Below, in pieces: positions 22,997 to 34,475 of a stretch of 64,000 nt of DNA. The stretch lies in the NCBI GenBank assembly GCA_907165065.1, contig OU015532.1, positions 43,750,839 through 43,814,838 of the forward strand. Direction: 5' to 3'. A program made the translations under genes and the position numbers. Each line of letters begins with the position of its first letter. Positions within the stretch are counted from its first letter, which is position 1. Source of the stretch: Caprimulgus europaeus. Taxonomy: Eukaryota > Chordata > Aves > Caprimulgiformes > Caprimulgidae. Below the pieces are notes generated by a model that had not been told where the DNA came from, made no database searches, and saw only the letters and a list, made by a program, of their open reading frames with translations.

Positions 22997-23002
22997 AATA
23001 AA
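22997..23002 (+). terminator. NR1H3: Distal polyadenylation signal AATAAA
   Basis: An exact hexamer in an AT-rich context, followed after about 30 nt by TGATGTGCTGTC as a GU-rich element. It is the last good signal before the intergenic gap. Confidence 0.6.
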
Positions 23003-23020
23003 GCCTAATACAGGATTTTG

Positions 23021-24269
23021 GCGTTCTCTGATGTGCTGTCACTAGGCTGGAGGAGAGTGGAGTAAGTTCTTGATGTAATGGGCTCAAAGCCAGTATTAAG
23101 GTGAGTATATGGGTTGGGGAGAAGCAAGAAGTGGTGAAAAAGAAATAGCAGTGCATTTTCTTTGGGCCTCTACTGTGAGATGTGAGCTTGCTACACACCT
23201 TGCTGGCAAACAGGTGAAGTGGATTTAAATGCAGGTCATGAAGACCAGGAATTATCCATACGTACCTCACCTGGATTTGTACAGCTGTGTTCAGAATTTA
23301 ACTCTCTTATTCCTTGTGTTCTGCTCCATTTTCTGTGTATAGTGGCTCACCAAGATTGAAATCTGGTGTGCCCTTGGCCGTCAAGTGGATTTTGGCAGGA
23401 TCCTGGCTGGTACCTGGAATGAATACATCAGAAATGATCCACACAGGAGAAGCAAGAGGAATAGCAGCTGTCCATCCATGATATTCCAAGGGAAGGGCAG
23501 AGCAGGGGAGGCAGAGTGCTGTCCAGTGTTAGCTGCTTCCAAAGCACTTGTCCATCCCCTGCCACGGTGAAAGCGCTGGCAGCTCGGCAAGGCTGGGTGC
23601 CACAGGCTGTTCTGCTGAGCTCTGCATTACTTTAGAGTATATAATTCAAATTGGAAACGATGAAACCAGCAGAAGAGGGAATAGGAATAGGCTGGCAGGA
23701 GACTGCAGCGGGGTACGGCGTGGGGACAACGAGAGCTCAAGCCAGCCCTGGGTGGGTTAGAGGGTGGCTGGGCCACACTCCAAGGATTTAGTAAAGAATG
23801 AGGCTGTCAACAGTCAGAAGAAGCTGTGGCAATGAAGCTGCACTTCCATTTTTAGCTTCATGTCCTTAATTTTTGAGCTGCATCTCATTTTTTATTAATT
23901 TGAAGAGAAAAATGGGATGTAAATCTGAGGGATTTTTAAGGTACAACTCATAATGTTGCTGTTGATGGCAGGGGTGAAAATGGTGATTTTTCCTTTGCTC
24001 TCCCTTCTCCATCCCTTTTCATTATCATGGGATCAAATACAAGCTCCTTGTTCACATATTCAGGGTTTTTTTTTTCCTTTTTAAGTGCAAATCAGTACAC
24101 AGCTAGTTTTTAGTGTTATAGCAGCAGGTTTGGGGAAGAACTTTCCTTGGGAAAACATTTTGTACTTTTATATTTGCAAAATGCTACTTGGGCTTGAGAC
24201 TCAGTCCTGCCCCTCGAAGTCTCTGTACTCTGTATCTTTTTCAAATTATTTTTGCTAACTTGATCACTG
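23021..24269. other. NR1H3-MADD intergenic gap
   Basis: About 1.25 kb with no supported exon on either strand. It contains short oligo-T runs and ordinary unique sequence. The gap is bounded on the right by an LTR fragment that abuts the MADD CpG island. Confidence 0.65.
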
Positions 24270-24598
24270 GAGCGATCCTTGCTCGGGCTCTCGCTCTCCC
24301 GGGATTGCGGTTTCGGGTCGGGATTGTCACTCCTTTGGGATCGTTCTCTGGGAACGGGCCGGGCTTGGTCAGTGGGTGGTGAGCAACGGCACTGGGTATC
24401 ACTCATTTACATATTTTATTACTATTGTTATCATTATTTTAATATCATTATTATTTTAAGCTTTATTTTATTTCAGTTGTTAAATTATTCTTATCTCACC
24501 CTACCAGTCTCCTTACCCTTGTCCCCCAATTCTCTCCCCTGTTCCCTGGGGGAAGCAGTGAGTGAGCGGCTGTGTTTGGCTGCTGGCCCAGTGAAACC
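24270..24598 (+). mobile_element. Truncated avian ERV LTR (3' part), plus orientation
   Basis: The sequence GGGATTGCGGTTTCGGGTCG, then GGGCCGGGCTTGGTCAGTGG, then an AT-rich tract and a terminal GGCCCAGTGAAACC match, in inverted orientation, the complete LTR at 32272-32928. The 5' half is missing, and the last few bases after GAAACC have been lost or changed. It ends where the CpG island begins. No target duplication is visible. Confidence 0.82.
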
Positions 24599-25710
24599 CT
24601 CCCCACTGGCCTCGCTTGCCCGGAGCCGGGCTCTGGAAGCAGAAATTCGTCGCTTTGTGCCGGACCGCCGCACCCTCTGCCCCGCACCCGCTGCCCCGCA
24701 CCCGCTGCCCCCCCGCGGAGCTGCAGTGCCCCCTTGCGGGCAGCTGCTGAGGTGCCTCCCCCCGCCGTGGGTGCGAGTGGTTCGTTCCGCTCCTCCCTCC
24801 CCTCCCCGCGGGTGGCGGTGGCGCGTTCCGCTCGCGGCGCTGGATGCGGAACTGGCCGGGCGGCGCTGAGCGCTCCGGGGGCGGCGGCGGGAGCAGCGGC
24901 AGGTGAGCGGGGCGGCGCGGCCGGCAGCGGTGTCCGTGCGGGCGGGCGCGCACGCACACGCCAAGAGCAGGGAGGCTGCCCCAGCGCCGCTCTGCATGAG
25001 GCAGGCAGGGGAGCCCGGAGCCCGTCGCTGCTGGGGCTGATCCGCACCGGGACAGCCAGCGATAGGGCCGCCCCCTCACCCCCCGCCCGCCCGCTGCTGG
25101 CTGTGCCGCAGCCGCCCGGCTGAGCGCTGTGCTGATGCGAGGGAACGTGGAGCCCTTCCGCAAGGTCGCTGCGGGAGGGGGTAGTGCTGACGGCCCGCCG
25201 CTGCGGGGAGCGGGGCCGGCCGAGCTCTGCTCCATCCTCCCGGGGCTCTGGCTCCGGGGCTGCGCCGGGGCCGCTCGCCTCTCCGTCCCGCTGTGCGCTG
25301 GCGCGGCCGCTGCGAGCTGTCGCCGCGGGGCTCAGCCGGCGGCCGGGCAGTGACGGAGCGGTCCCCAGGGCGGGAACGGGCGGCAGCCCCTGAGGGGGTA
25401 CGGCGGGGAACGGCGCGGCGGGGCTGGGCGGCCCGGGAAATGGCGGCGTGGCCGGGCGGGGAGGGGGCTCGGCCGGTGGCGAGGACGCGGGGCCGGGCCC
25501 GGGCCTCCCTCAGAGCGCTTTTCCCGGGCCTCCCTACCTCCCTCTCTCCCTCCCTCCCTCCCTCAGCGGCTGTTCCTCGGTCCGTGCCGGCAGCAGGCGG
25601 GCAGGACAGCGGGGCAGGTGAAGGGAGAGGCGGGACGGAGCGGTGTCCTGCGGGGAGGTGCGGGCTGAGGTGTGCAGCTCGGTGAAGGGACTGCAGCGGG
25701 AGCGCGGCTG
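24590..25710 (+). promoter_or_regulatory. MADD: CpG island, likely MADD promoter and first exon
   Basis: This stretch of more than 1 kb is very GC- and CpG-rich, unlike anything else nearby, with many GGGCGG-type Sp1 sites and no TATA box. It contains ATGGCGGC at 25440-25447, close to the YY1 promoter motif. A consensus donor CAG|GTGAGC at 24902/24903 and another at 25616/25617 (CAG|GTGAAG) could each end a non-coding first exon that splices to 40263. Long open frames here on both strands are a by-product of few AT-rich stop codons. The promoter role is inferred from position and composition. Confidence 0.7.
25532..25565. repeat. CCCT-rich simple repeat
   Basis: A run of CCTC/CCCT units within the CpG island, visible directly. 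Such polypyrimidine tracts are common near promoters. Confidence 0.8.
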
Positions 25711-26067
25711 GAAAGGTGCTTTCGCTCCTTGGTGTGTAAACAGCAGATCCTGTTACTCCCCGAGACAATGGAATAGGAAATCCACTTGATACTGGGCATT
25801 TTCTGGTGAAGTGACCTATAAATCAGGAGCCTTTTCCCCTTGGAAATGGGTGTCACCACCTCGCCGTGCCGCTCGCTTTTATTTTCAGGCGGAGGAGGGG
25901 AAGAAAGCTTGGTCTGCCTCCCTCTGTGTGTGGAGTCGTGATAAAGAAGTGCTTCGAGAAATGATAAGCCTTGGAGGAAACGGATTTGTTATCTGGCTTT
26001 CTTCACTCCCTTTTTTCCCCCCTGAACTCGCTCACATAACCACACTGTTTTCGGACGTACACAAAAT

Positions 26068-26122
26068 AACCTAAATTATAAATTATAACCTAAATTATAA
26101 ATTATAACCTAAATTATAAATT
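26068..26122. repeat. 19-bp AT-rich tandem repeat, about 2.9 copies
   Basis: The unit AACCTAAATTATAAATTAT starts at 26068, 26087 and 26106, with the third copy incomplete. The first two copies are identical, which suggests recent slippage. Confidence 0.92.
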
Positions 26123-29100
26123 CACAGCCCCACGGAGATGGGGTCGAAGGGTGAATCTGGCAATCTGTGGTGCGTTCCCTGGGCAAGCCAGCCATTTTCT
26201 GAGCATCCCGGTTATCTCTGGGTCAGCGTCTCTCCCTCGAGTGTCCTTGCTGTGCTCTTCGCAGCATCTCCTCTGCAAATAGGATGTTACTGGTAGGCAG
26301 AAGCGAGGGGGGGAAGATGTCTTGTTGGTGTCCTGACGCTCACATAACCAAAGTCATCCCAGTATAGGTTATTTGGGAAGTGTTTCTGTTTTTGGACTTT
26401 ATGCTGCTTTTGAACCTTGGCAACTGTTTTGGCTCAGCACAAGGAGTACTTGCTGTTTTCAGCACTAATGAGAATCTGCAGTCCTGACACATCAGGGAGA
26501 GAGCAGCTCCGACCTCTAACGCAGCTGAAATGCAGTTTTTGCAGGATCTCATCTGGCTGTCCCCTCGGAGCGTGTTATGCAATATTGATCGATTGTTCCA
26601 GCTATAAAATAGTTCTTCTTGCTTGGCTGCTGGATCGCTAGAGAATGCATAGCTCTTAGACTCAATTTAATATCCCCTGGAATTAATTATACACTCACTA
26701 AGCATCTTACTGTGTGTTAATAAAATGCAAAATCATCAGCAAGTCTCCAGAACGCTTTTGTTTGGAAAATCATAGCCTTGTCCTCACTGACAGTTCTTGT
26801 CCGTGCCTGTCCAGTGGTGCTGCACTTGCATTGCAAGTCTGGACTTTTGTGCTTTTACCAAATTAACAGCTTTCAAGCTGTAAGCTTCAGAGTCCTACTG
26901 CAGCAGTTTCCACATCATTACTGCTTTTAAAACAGTTCTCGTTTTACTGGATGGGCAAAAAGGAAAATAATGTCCATGCTGGAAGAATGATGTCCTTACA
27001 AAATGCACAATATGGCCAAGATACATTTTGATGATGTACGTGTTATGTGCCACAGCCATGAATGGTGGTGAACCAAAGGCTGTGTAGCAACTGGTGAAAA
27101 ACCAAGTCTTTTAATTTAAAGTCTTGATGGAAAAGTGTAAAATAAATACTCTAGAGGGCAAACCTCTTCTTCAGTCTTGGTACCATTCTGTAATTGTTTT
27201 GAAAACAGACAGGGTATCCAACCTCAGTCTCTTTCAGAAGGATTTTGGAGATGGAGAAATAAAAGTTTCAAGGATTTTTAAAGGTAAGCCTTGGCCACCT
27301 AGCCAAAGTAGCTGTGAGTATCAGGATTGATGGTGGAGGAAATGGTAGAGGCATCAGTGCATCTCAGATCTTACTAAACCACTTGTTCATATCATCTTCC
27401 TATATTTAATTAATGTTGGCTTTGATTTTATCTGGGTTAGTGTGAGGGATACAGGAGCTCATCATTTATAGCTTTTTCCCTCTCACCTCAAGCCATATCC
27501 AGTGTTCAGGTTATATATAGACAGGATGTACTAGACATACCTCTGGAAGGATGTGACATCTGGTATATTTAATATCTTTTGCAATGAGCCAGTTGCAAAA
27601 AAATAAACATTTATGAAAATTTCTAGTATTAAATTAACAAGTCACAAGTACTGCTGAATTCTAAGAGAATAAATCTCTTCACAGTTTTTAATTTACTGTA
27701 CTTGAGCTAATAGATTTTCTCTGATGCTTCTTCCCAGACAGGTTTGTTACAGAAATGATTTTCTTTTTTTGGGGGGATCATACTGTTGGAGATTTAGTGC
27801 ATGAGAGTGGATAACAAATGATGTAAAATGTAGTGACTGGGCTGTCATTTCACACTGTAATGTTTTAACTGGGTGGGTAGTGCCATCAGGCTCACAAGAT
27901 GGAAATGGATACTTTTAAATAGAAAAAAAGCCAAAACAACAAGTACAGGATTGAATGTTTCACTTACTTTCCATGAGGAGGGGATCTGAGACAGGCAATG
28001 CAGATGTTACAGCCCAGGTTCATTCCTGCAACCTCCCCGTTGTGCCTGTGTTTGAGATGTGCTGTACTCGGTGTCCAGGCAGCCCCTGAGCAGGGCGGCT
28101 TTGATGTTTGTGGTTATTCAACACTCTGGTAGCAAATACAGAATGTGGCTATGATTGGGGATTTGCAGCAGCGAGGAAAGGATTTAGAAACAAGAATGAG
28201 GGAGCTTGATATGCAAGATTAATGTCACTTCCCCAGTTTAAACAATCTCCATCTGTCTCAAGGTACACGTTTTCGTGAAGGAAAGCACCGTTGGTGAGCC
28301 AGCGAGACACAAAGTGAAATAAAAATGAGCAGCATGAGGCATCAGTTGGAAGGGAATGTTTTTTTAGGGTAATCTGTTAATCTGTGGAATAGTTGTGATA
28401 TTTCTTTTGATGATGGAAGGGTTTGCTGCTTTTCCTTCTCCACCCCAAGAGCTATGAAAAACGGTTGCAGTGACCTCCTGATCACTGTAACTGAGCCTGA
28501 ATAACTCACCTGGTCTTTGCTCCTGTTGTCTGAACTTGAAAATAATTTTCGAGTGATTAGATTCTCTGTCACTGGAGGCCTTTAAACCTGTCACAACCAC
28601 ATGGAAGTGGCTGTTGATGATTGAGAAGCATGCTCCTGATTTGTCTCTTGGAACTAGAATAACCCTCTGAAACCCCAAACCCAGCAAAACTCTGAAGAAA
28701 TGACCCAGGTACTGCCAGGAGCTCTAAAATCTCTTCATAGGAGAGAACTCCCACATGGGGAGGCTGTGCCTTTTGGCCCAGAAACCACTAAATTGTGAGA
28801 GGTTGTGTTTACTTTTAATCACTGCTACTAGCAGGACCTTCACAATGATTTAACAGTAAGAAGTGCTGCTTGTGTGTGCCTAAATTACCAGTGCTGGGTC
28901 AGTTCTTGTGCTGTGTTCCTGGGCATTGCTGTTAAATCAAAGACTGTTGTGTTTCCAGGTCTCTGTGAGGAATAATGCATCAGTCTAGCAGAAAGGAACA
29001 AGGTTTCATGGTTTTCTGTTTTTTTTTCTGCAGCCTTCACTGTTTGACAGCAGCAGCAGCCCCCCAGAAAAGGGCTGGCCATCATGGTGCCTTATCCTGT

Positions 29101-30318
29101 AATGTTTGCCAGATCTTTTGTTTTTATTTAAATTTTTTTTTTTTTTGGTAACTAATTTCTAAACTTTGCTTTAAGTGGTATTTGTGAGAATCAGGAAATT
29201 AACCTTGTTTTTTTACACAGGGGTCAAAGATACTCAGTTTGACAGTCACGTTATCTGATGACCTCCAGGAACTGTGTGTTGTCTTATGAGCAGTGCTGCC
29301 TTTTTTTTTCGCTCTTAATCTGTTCCTTTTCTTTATCAGTTCAGCACCATGGTTGTGTCCTGCTTCCCTTTGTAATCTGACTGAATTTCCCACTGTCATT
29401 ATCAAATGTTTGATCATCATCTTGCCTGTAGCCTTGGCACCAGCTTCCCCGGCTCCCTGCGTGCCGGGGTGTGTGGTACTGGCGCTGGAAAGGCGCTCGT
29501 GGCAGGAGGTGGAGGGCTCTGCCTCTGCCCTGTTGCATCTCATCAGGTGGCAGGAGGAGAGGAGAGCTTTTTGGGATAAAGGTGATTGAGATTCAAACCT
29601 GGTATTCACCAAAATTGCTTCACCCACAAACACTGAGCCGCTCTGCTGCCACATCCCTGTTTGTTTCCACTTGATAGCGGTTAAACTGGGTTCTGCTGGA
29701 GCTCCGAGCTGGCCGTGCTTGTTCTGTCCTCTCAGCCCCCTCATTTCTCCCTTCTTTCTCTCATTAGCCCTCAGACATGTCCAGCAGTGTTGTGTTTTCC
29801 CTCTGTCCTTTGCTGTGGTGGCTGCTGATGTCTGGGAGGTCTGTGTGGGACCCCTTGTTCTGTCACTCACTGCCCCTGGCAGTCACTTGAGGTGGTTCCT
29901 GTCCCTTCTTCACTCGGAGCTTGCTTCCCCCGGTGTTTATGTGTGGGTGAGTCTGCCAAACACACGTGTCTCACATCCCAGAGCTCTAGCAAAGAGAGCA
30001 TGGGCTTTTCTCTTTGATTTCCTTGCAGTTTTGACCAGCTGGTACTATGATTTATCACCAAAATTAATAGTAGGATTGGTTTGAGAGTAGGAATTTCTGT
30101 TCTCCCACAGTGTTGATGAAGAGGAGGGGAGGGTGTGTAGAGGGAAGGAGTAATTAGGCTGGTGGCACATGTAGGGAGACAGGCTGAATGCTTCTGAGAG
30201 AGTCAAAACAGATGTGAGGCTCTGAGGTGTTTTGTGGTGCTAACAACAGCCAAATAACTGGATTATTTCAAATATTTCTTTTTATTTTCTAGTTCTTATT
30301 ATCCTGAGCAGTGTTGGA

Positions 30319-30755
30319 TAGAATCATAGAACAGTTTGGGTGGGAAGGGACCTTTCAAGGCCATCTAGTCCAACCCCCTGCAGTGAGCAGGGACATCTTC
30401 AACCAGATCAGGTTGCTCAGAGCCCCGTCCAACCTGGCCTTGAATGTTTCCAGGGATGGGGCTTCTACCACCTCTCTGGGCAACTTGGGCCAGGGTTTCA
30501 CCACCCTCAGTGTAAAAAATTTCTTCCTTACATCTAGTCTGAATCTCCCTCTTTTAGTTTAAAACCATCATCCCTTGTCCTGTCACTACAGACCCTGCTG
30601 AAAAGTCTGTCCCCATCTTTCTTACAGGCCCCCTTCAAGTATTGAAAGGTGCAACAAGGTCTCCACGGAGCCTTCTCTTCTCCAGGCTGAACAACCCCGA
30701 CTCTCTCAGCCTTTCTCCCTTGCTGCAGCCCTCTGATCATTTTTGTGGCCCTGTT
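30319..30755 (-). mobile_element. CR1 LINE fragment (3' end, antisense)
   Basis: The plus strand reads TAGAATCATAGAACAGTTTGGG, then 'GTCCAACCCCCTGCAGTGAGCAGG', 'CTCAGAGCCCCGTCCAACCTGG' and 'CTTCTCTTCTCCAGGCTGAAC', the complement of the classic CR1 3' region. It is 5'-truncated and non-coding. Confidence 0.92.
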
Positions 30756-32271
30756 TCAGTGTTTCCACACTGGCTGTGTGTGTCCCCCCTTTTGTGCCTT
30801 ATAAATGGCTGGAATTTATTGTTGGATCCTGGTGAGCCTGGCGTTTGTCTCCACGGGACCCATCTCCAGGAAGGAGCGTTGAATGTGGCTGTATTTGGTG
30901 GTGCCACGAGTGCTGTCCCCTGTTAAATGAGTGGGTGAATAGCTTGAAACCTGCGAGGAGAAGCCACCAGTCCTTGGTTTGCTCCTCACTGTTTGCCTGT
31001 GGTGTGTCTTTTTTTTCTGCTGTCCTTTTGTACGAGTCTCTTCTTGGAGCTCCTGGCCTGGAGCTGCTTGGTGTGGCTGGGAGAGGTGCCGTGGCAAGGG
31101 AGAGCACTGAATAATTTAGCAGTTGCAGCTGCATCCAGCAGTTCTTTCAAATGTCACGTGCTTTGTTGTTGTCTCATTAATTTTTCATGGCTGTATGTGT
31201 ACAGTGTTTGGCTTTTGGAAAACAAACCTGCTGGTGCTCATCTTATGGGGACAGACTCCTCAACTGGGAGCTGGGCAGAGGGCTGGGGGTGGAAGTGTCT
31301 CATGGGTGCTGGGGACTGGGCTGTCCTCAGGAGCAGTGGGGAAGTTTCTGAGCTCAAAGCTGGAGCCAAAAGCGGTTTTGGTTTGGAAAAGAATGTAAGT
31401 AATGCTTTAGTGGTTGCAGGAGGTGAGGCTGATTCAGCTGGAGGACATTACATAGGTGTTGATTTGTCCCCTTGGCAAAATGTGTGAGTGTGTGGAGGTT
31501 TGAGGGTCACCAAAAAGCTGATGAGGTAGAAGTAGGTGAAAAGGCTCCTGTGTTTTGTGATGGTGACGTTGCACGAGGAGGGGAAAAAAGAGCAGGCTCT
31601 AAGTGAAGGGCATGGAGCCAAAGCTCCTGTGTTAATGTTCTCTCATGCAAATCCCTGGAGATTACTTTTCAATAAAAGATGAATTTAGATGTGAGCAGTG
31701 TAGGGCAGGAGAACTGGTGGGGTTGGCAGAGGGTCTTTATGCCAGAATTTGTTCTGTGAGAAGATGGTGAGTGGTGCTCTGCGTGCCCCACGCTACGAGG
31801 AGCTGCAGGGAGGATCGCGAGAGAGGTGTTTCAGGCCATAAAGGAGGGGAGGAGAATAAGGTCTTTAACCTAAATTGAAGTGTGTGAAATGAAGTGGGGC
31901 TGAGGCTAAAATCTGTCATTTCCTTCCATGTAGCAAGCAGAGTCCTGTAAAAGTGAACGCTTCTGCGTTAGCTTCTTGGTGATGGTTTTCCCCAGGAGTG
32001 TGGTAGAGTAAAATGGAGAACAGTATTTACATACCCTTCTTTCTCACATGCCTATGGCTCATTCAGCGCCTCAGGCTTGGATTTTTCTTTTTGGTTTTCT
32101 TATTTTTTTTTTTTGAAACAATTAGGAGATGGATGTCCCAGCTGCATGGTTTTCAGATATCTACTGGTGGGTTCTGTGGGGCAGGTCCTGGTGGGACCGC
32201 TCCTTTGCCCTTGCTGCTGCCTGCTAGTTCCTGTTAGGATTGCACCTTTGCGTTGGCAGCCTTTGCACATC

Positions 32272-32928
32272 TGTGATGGTTTCACTGGGCTGGCCCCTGG
32301 CTAGCAGCTGACACAGCCCTTTACCCACTGCCCCCCACCCCCAGGGGATAGGGGAGAGGATTGTGGGGGCAAGGATGAGGAGATTCGTAGGGAGAGGTAA
32401 GAACAGTTTAATAATAAAAATAAAAGAAAACTTAAAATAATACTGATATTAAAATAGTAGTGATAATGATAACAGTAATAAAATATGCAAATGAGTGACA
32501 CCCAGTGCCATTGCTCACCCCCCACCGACCAAGCCCGGCCCGGTCCCAGAGAACGATCCCGGAGCAGCGACAATCCCGACCCGAAACCGCAATCCCGGGA
32601 GAGCCAGAGCCCGAGCGAGAGCCCGTGCAAATCCCACCCCCCTTTCTGGTCAGCCCTGGATAATACACTAAACATGATGTGGTATGATCTGGAATATCTC
32701 ACTGGCACATCCCAATGCCAGTCTGGGCTTTGCTATTCACTGCGCTTCTCCCTCCCAGCCCAATGCAGCTGTGAACCAGCCAAACACGGTGGCCTTGAGC
32801 TCCAGCAGCAACCAACAACACCAGTACTTTATCAATGTTCTTCTCATAACAAGTCTGAACTGAAACCAAAACACAGCTATTCTAACTACTGAGAGGAAGA
32901 TTCACTCCATCCTAGCGAAACCAGGACA
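32272..32928 (-). mobile_element. Full-length solo LTR of an avian ERV, minus orientation
   Basis: Read on the minus strand it begins TGTCCTGGTTTCG and ends GAAACCATCACA, so it has TG...CA termini over 657 bp. It carries the GC-rich block shared with 24270-24598, then an AT-rich tract of TTATTA-like repeats. No internal retroviral genes adjoin it, so it is a solo LTR. Flanks do not show an obvious direct target duplication, suggesting age or rearrangement. The element contains a perfect octamer ATGCAAAT at 32485-32492 (plus strand). Confidence 0.87.
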
Positions 32929-33291
32929 ATGTGCTTTCTGCACGAGACTGAAGGCGCAGCTGCAGTGGGTGCCCGTGGGAGCATCCCGTGTGTGCTGGGA
33001 TAAGCAGATTTCATCAGCTGCCCTTGGTACTCGGCTTTCCGTGAGCAATAACGGCTTCTGGTATTCGTAGTGTTTCCATGCATGGAAAACCTCCCCCACG
33101 GGGAGGTGATGGACGTGTGGCAGATCCTGCGCTGTCACCTGGCTCGGGGGCCCGTGGGTGCCAGGAGGGGTGTGCTCCAGCATTGGCTCCGGCAGCCCTT
33201 GTGCCCCTGGGTGAAGCTGCTTCAGCGTGGGCAGCGCCGGGAGCTTTGGTGGTGGTGGTGGAGCCGAGGGGGTGGAGCGCTGCAGCTGCTC

Positions 33292-33299
33292 TATAAATA
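33292..33299 (+). promoter_or_regulatory. TATA box in MADD intron 1 (possible alternative promoter)
   Basis: A perfect TATAAATA follows a GC-rich 200-bp segment with a GGGGGTGGAG GT-box at about 33269-33278. A start site would fall near 33322. No transcript evidence is available, and I could not find a convincing downstream donor. It may be a chance match or the promoter of an unrecognised transcript. Confidence 0.3.
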
Positions 33300-34419
33300 G
33301 ACCCGACAAGATCTGGGGACTAAAGACTGGGTTGCTATGGAGATTGATCTGAATCAGATTACCTGTGGGTTCTGTTTTCACAGCCTGTGCATGTGTGGTG
33401 ACAGCGTGGTCTCGTGTGTGCAGCGGGCGGCTTTGCCCAGCGCTTGGCTGAAGCAGAGGGGGGAGAGGAGGCGATGCTGAAGGGCTGGCATATGACAAGG
33501 ACCAGAAAATCTGTCACTATAGCAACTGAGAACCTGAATCAGTCCAGCTTCACTCTGTGATGCTGCAGAAAGGTTCCTGTCTGTGTGGCATGGTACCTCT
33601 GTGAACTAATTCTGGTTATGTTCAGTCTGCTTGTCGGCATGCCTGTCCATCCTGCCTCCATTTTGCTCTGGAAAAAGGATGTGGAGGCGAAAAGATGTTT
33701 GTCTGTGTCAGTACTGTCTTCAGAAGGCAAAGAGATAATGTAATTCTCTAGTAGGAAAGGAAGAAATCTTGAAATTATTATCATCCTTCTTCAGAAGGGC
33801 TTCCAAGGATGTCTTTTTCTGTTACCAGAAACCGCTTTCACAGTTCTCTCTCTAATTTTCTTTAATCTGATTGAGTCTGTGCTTTCCCTCAAGCTTTATG
33901 GATAGATGGAAAGTGGAAAGAGTTGGGATGCATCTGCTGTTTTATCCATAAGGAACTTTCACTGACTCCAGTGATGCCTGTGCTCCAGGGAGGATGCTTT
34001 TAGAATCTGCCTGCAGTCCTGTTCTCTCCTGGGTGATTTCTTACACGTGGAACTGTCCCTAGGCATTTCACAGAACCACACCTCTGTTATATACTGACCA
34101 TGCCAGATAAATATGCCATTGTCTGTTTTAAGCACGCTTCAAAGCTTTGAAAATGCCTCCCTTTTTATTTTCTCTGTGCCAAAGTGCTGGTATCTTTTTA
34201 GGAGTCACAGCATTGGCATGCCCTGCTGCCTTGCCAAGGTGGATGGTAGCACACAAAGCAGCTGCACCAGCAGAGCAAGTCCATCCAGGTCTGACTTTAG
34301 AAATTCTTCCATGTTTTGTCAAGTTCTTACATCAAGCTCTGGAGAAGCAGTGGGGGGATGTTCTCAACTCATCTGCACTGTCATCTGTATTTCTTGTGTT
34401 GGTAGAACTACTGTAGTAT

Positions 34420-34475
34420 CTGGATAATAGGGATAATGGACTTCCTACTGGATAATAGGGATAATGGACTTCTTA
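34420..34475. repeat. 28-bp tandem duplication
   Basis: The segment CTGGATAATAGGGATAATGG occurs at 34420 and again at 34448; the two 28-bp copies differ only near their 3' ends. Confidence 0.9.

Larger units (their letters stand above)
9011..23020 (+). other. NR1H3: NR1H3 gene span visible here (exon with start codon to distal poly(A) site)
   Basis: The span runs from the splice acceptor of the exon carrying the start codon to about 20 bases past the distal AATAAA. Eight coding exons have lengths 118, 267, 209, 180, 100, 114, 95 and 147 nt, totalling 1230 nt, which is 409 codons plus stop. Every intron begins with GT and ends with AG. The untranslated first exon or exons are not identified. 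The gene is followed head-to-tail by MADD, the order known in mammals. Confidence 0.95.
21207..23020 (+). other. NR1H3: NR1H3 3' untranslated region
   Basis: This region lies downstream of the stop with no protein-like frame. Two AATAAA signals occur, at 21716-21721 and 22997-23002, each followed by GT-rich sequence, so a short (about 0.5 kb) and a long (about 1.8 kb) 3'UTR are both possible. The segment after 22860 is AT-rich and directly precedes the distal signal. Confidence 0.65.

Noticed and set aside
24491-25768. Long open frames on both strands (up to 240 residues) around 24500-25770
   Set aside because: They lie in a CpG island where stop codons are rare, overlap one another in several frames, and translate to low-complexity Ala/Arg/Pro/Gly sequence without recognisable domains.
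32902-33498. Minus-strand 198-residue proline-rich open frame
   Set aside because: It crosses the end of the LTR at 32928 into flanking DNA, has no recognisable domain, and depends on a GC-rich patch. It is probably chance.
34420-34475. Repeated TAGGGATAATGG resembling a homing-endonuclease site
   Set aside because: Only part of the I-SceI recognition sequence matches; it is a simple 28-bp duplication in an intron.
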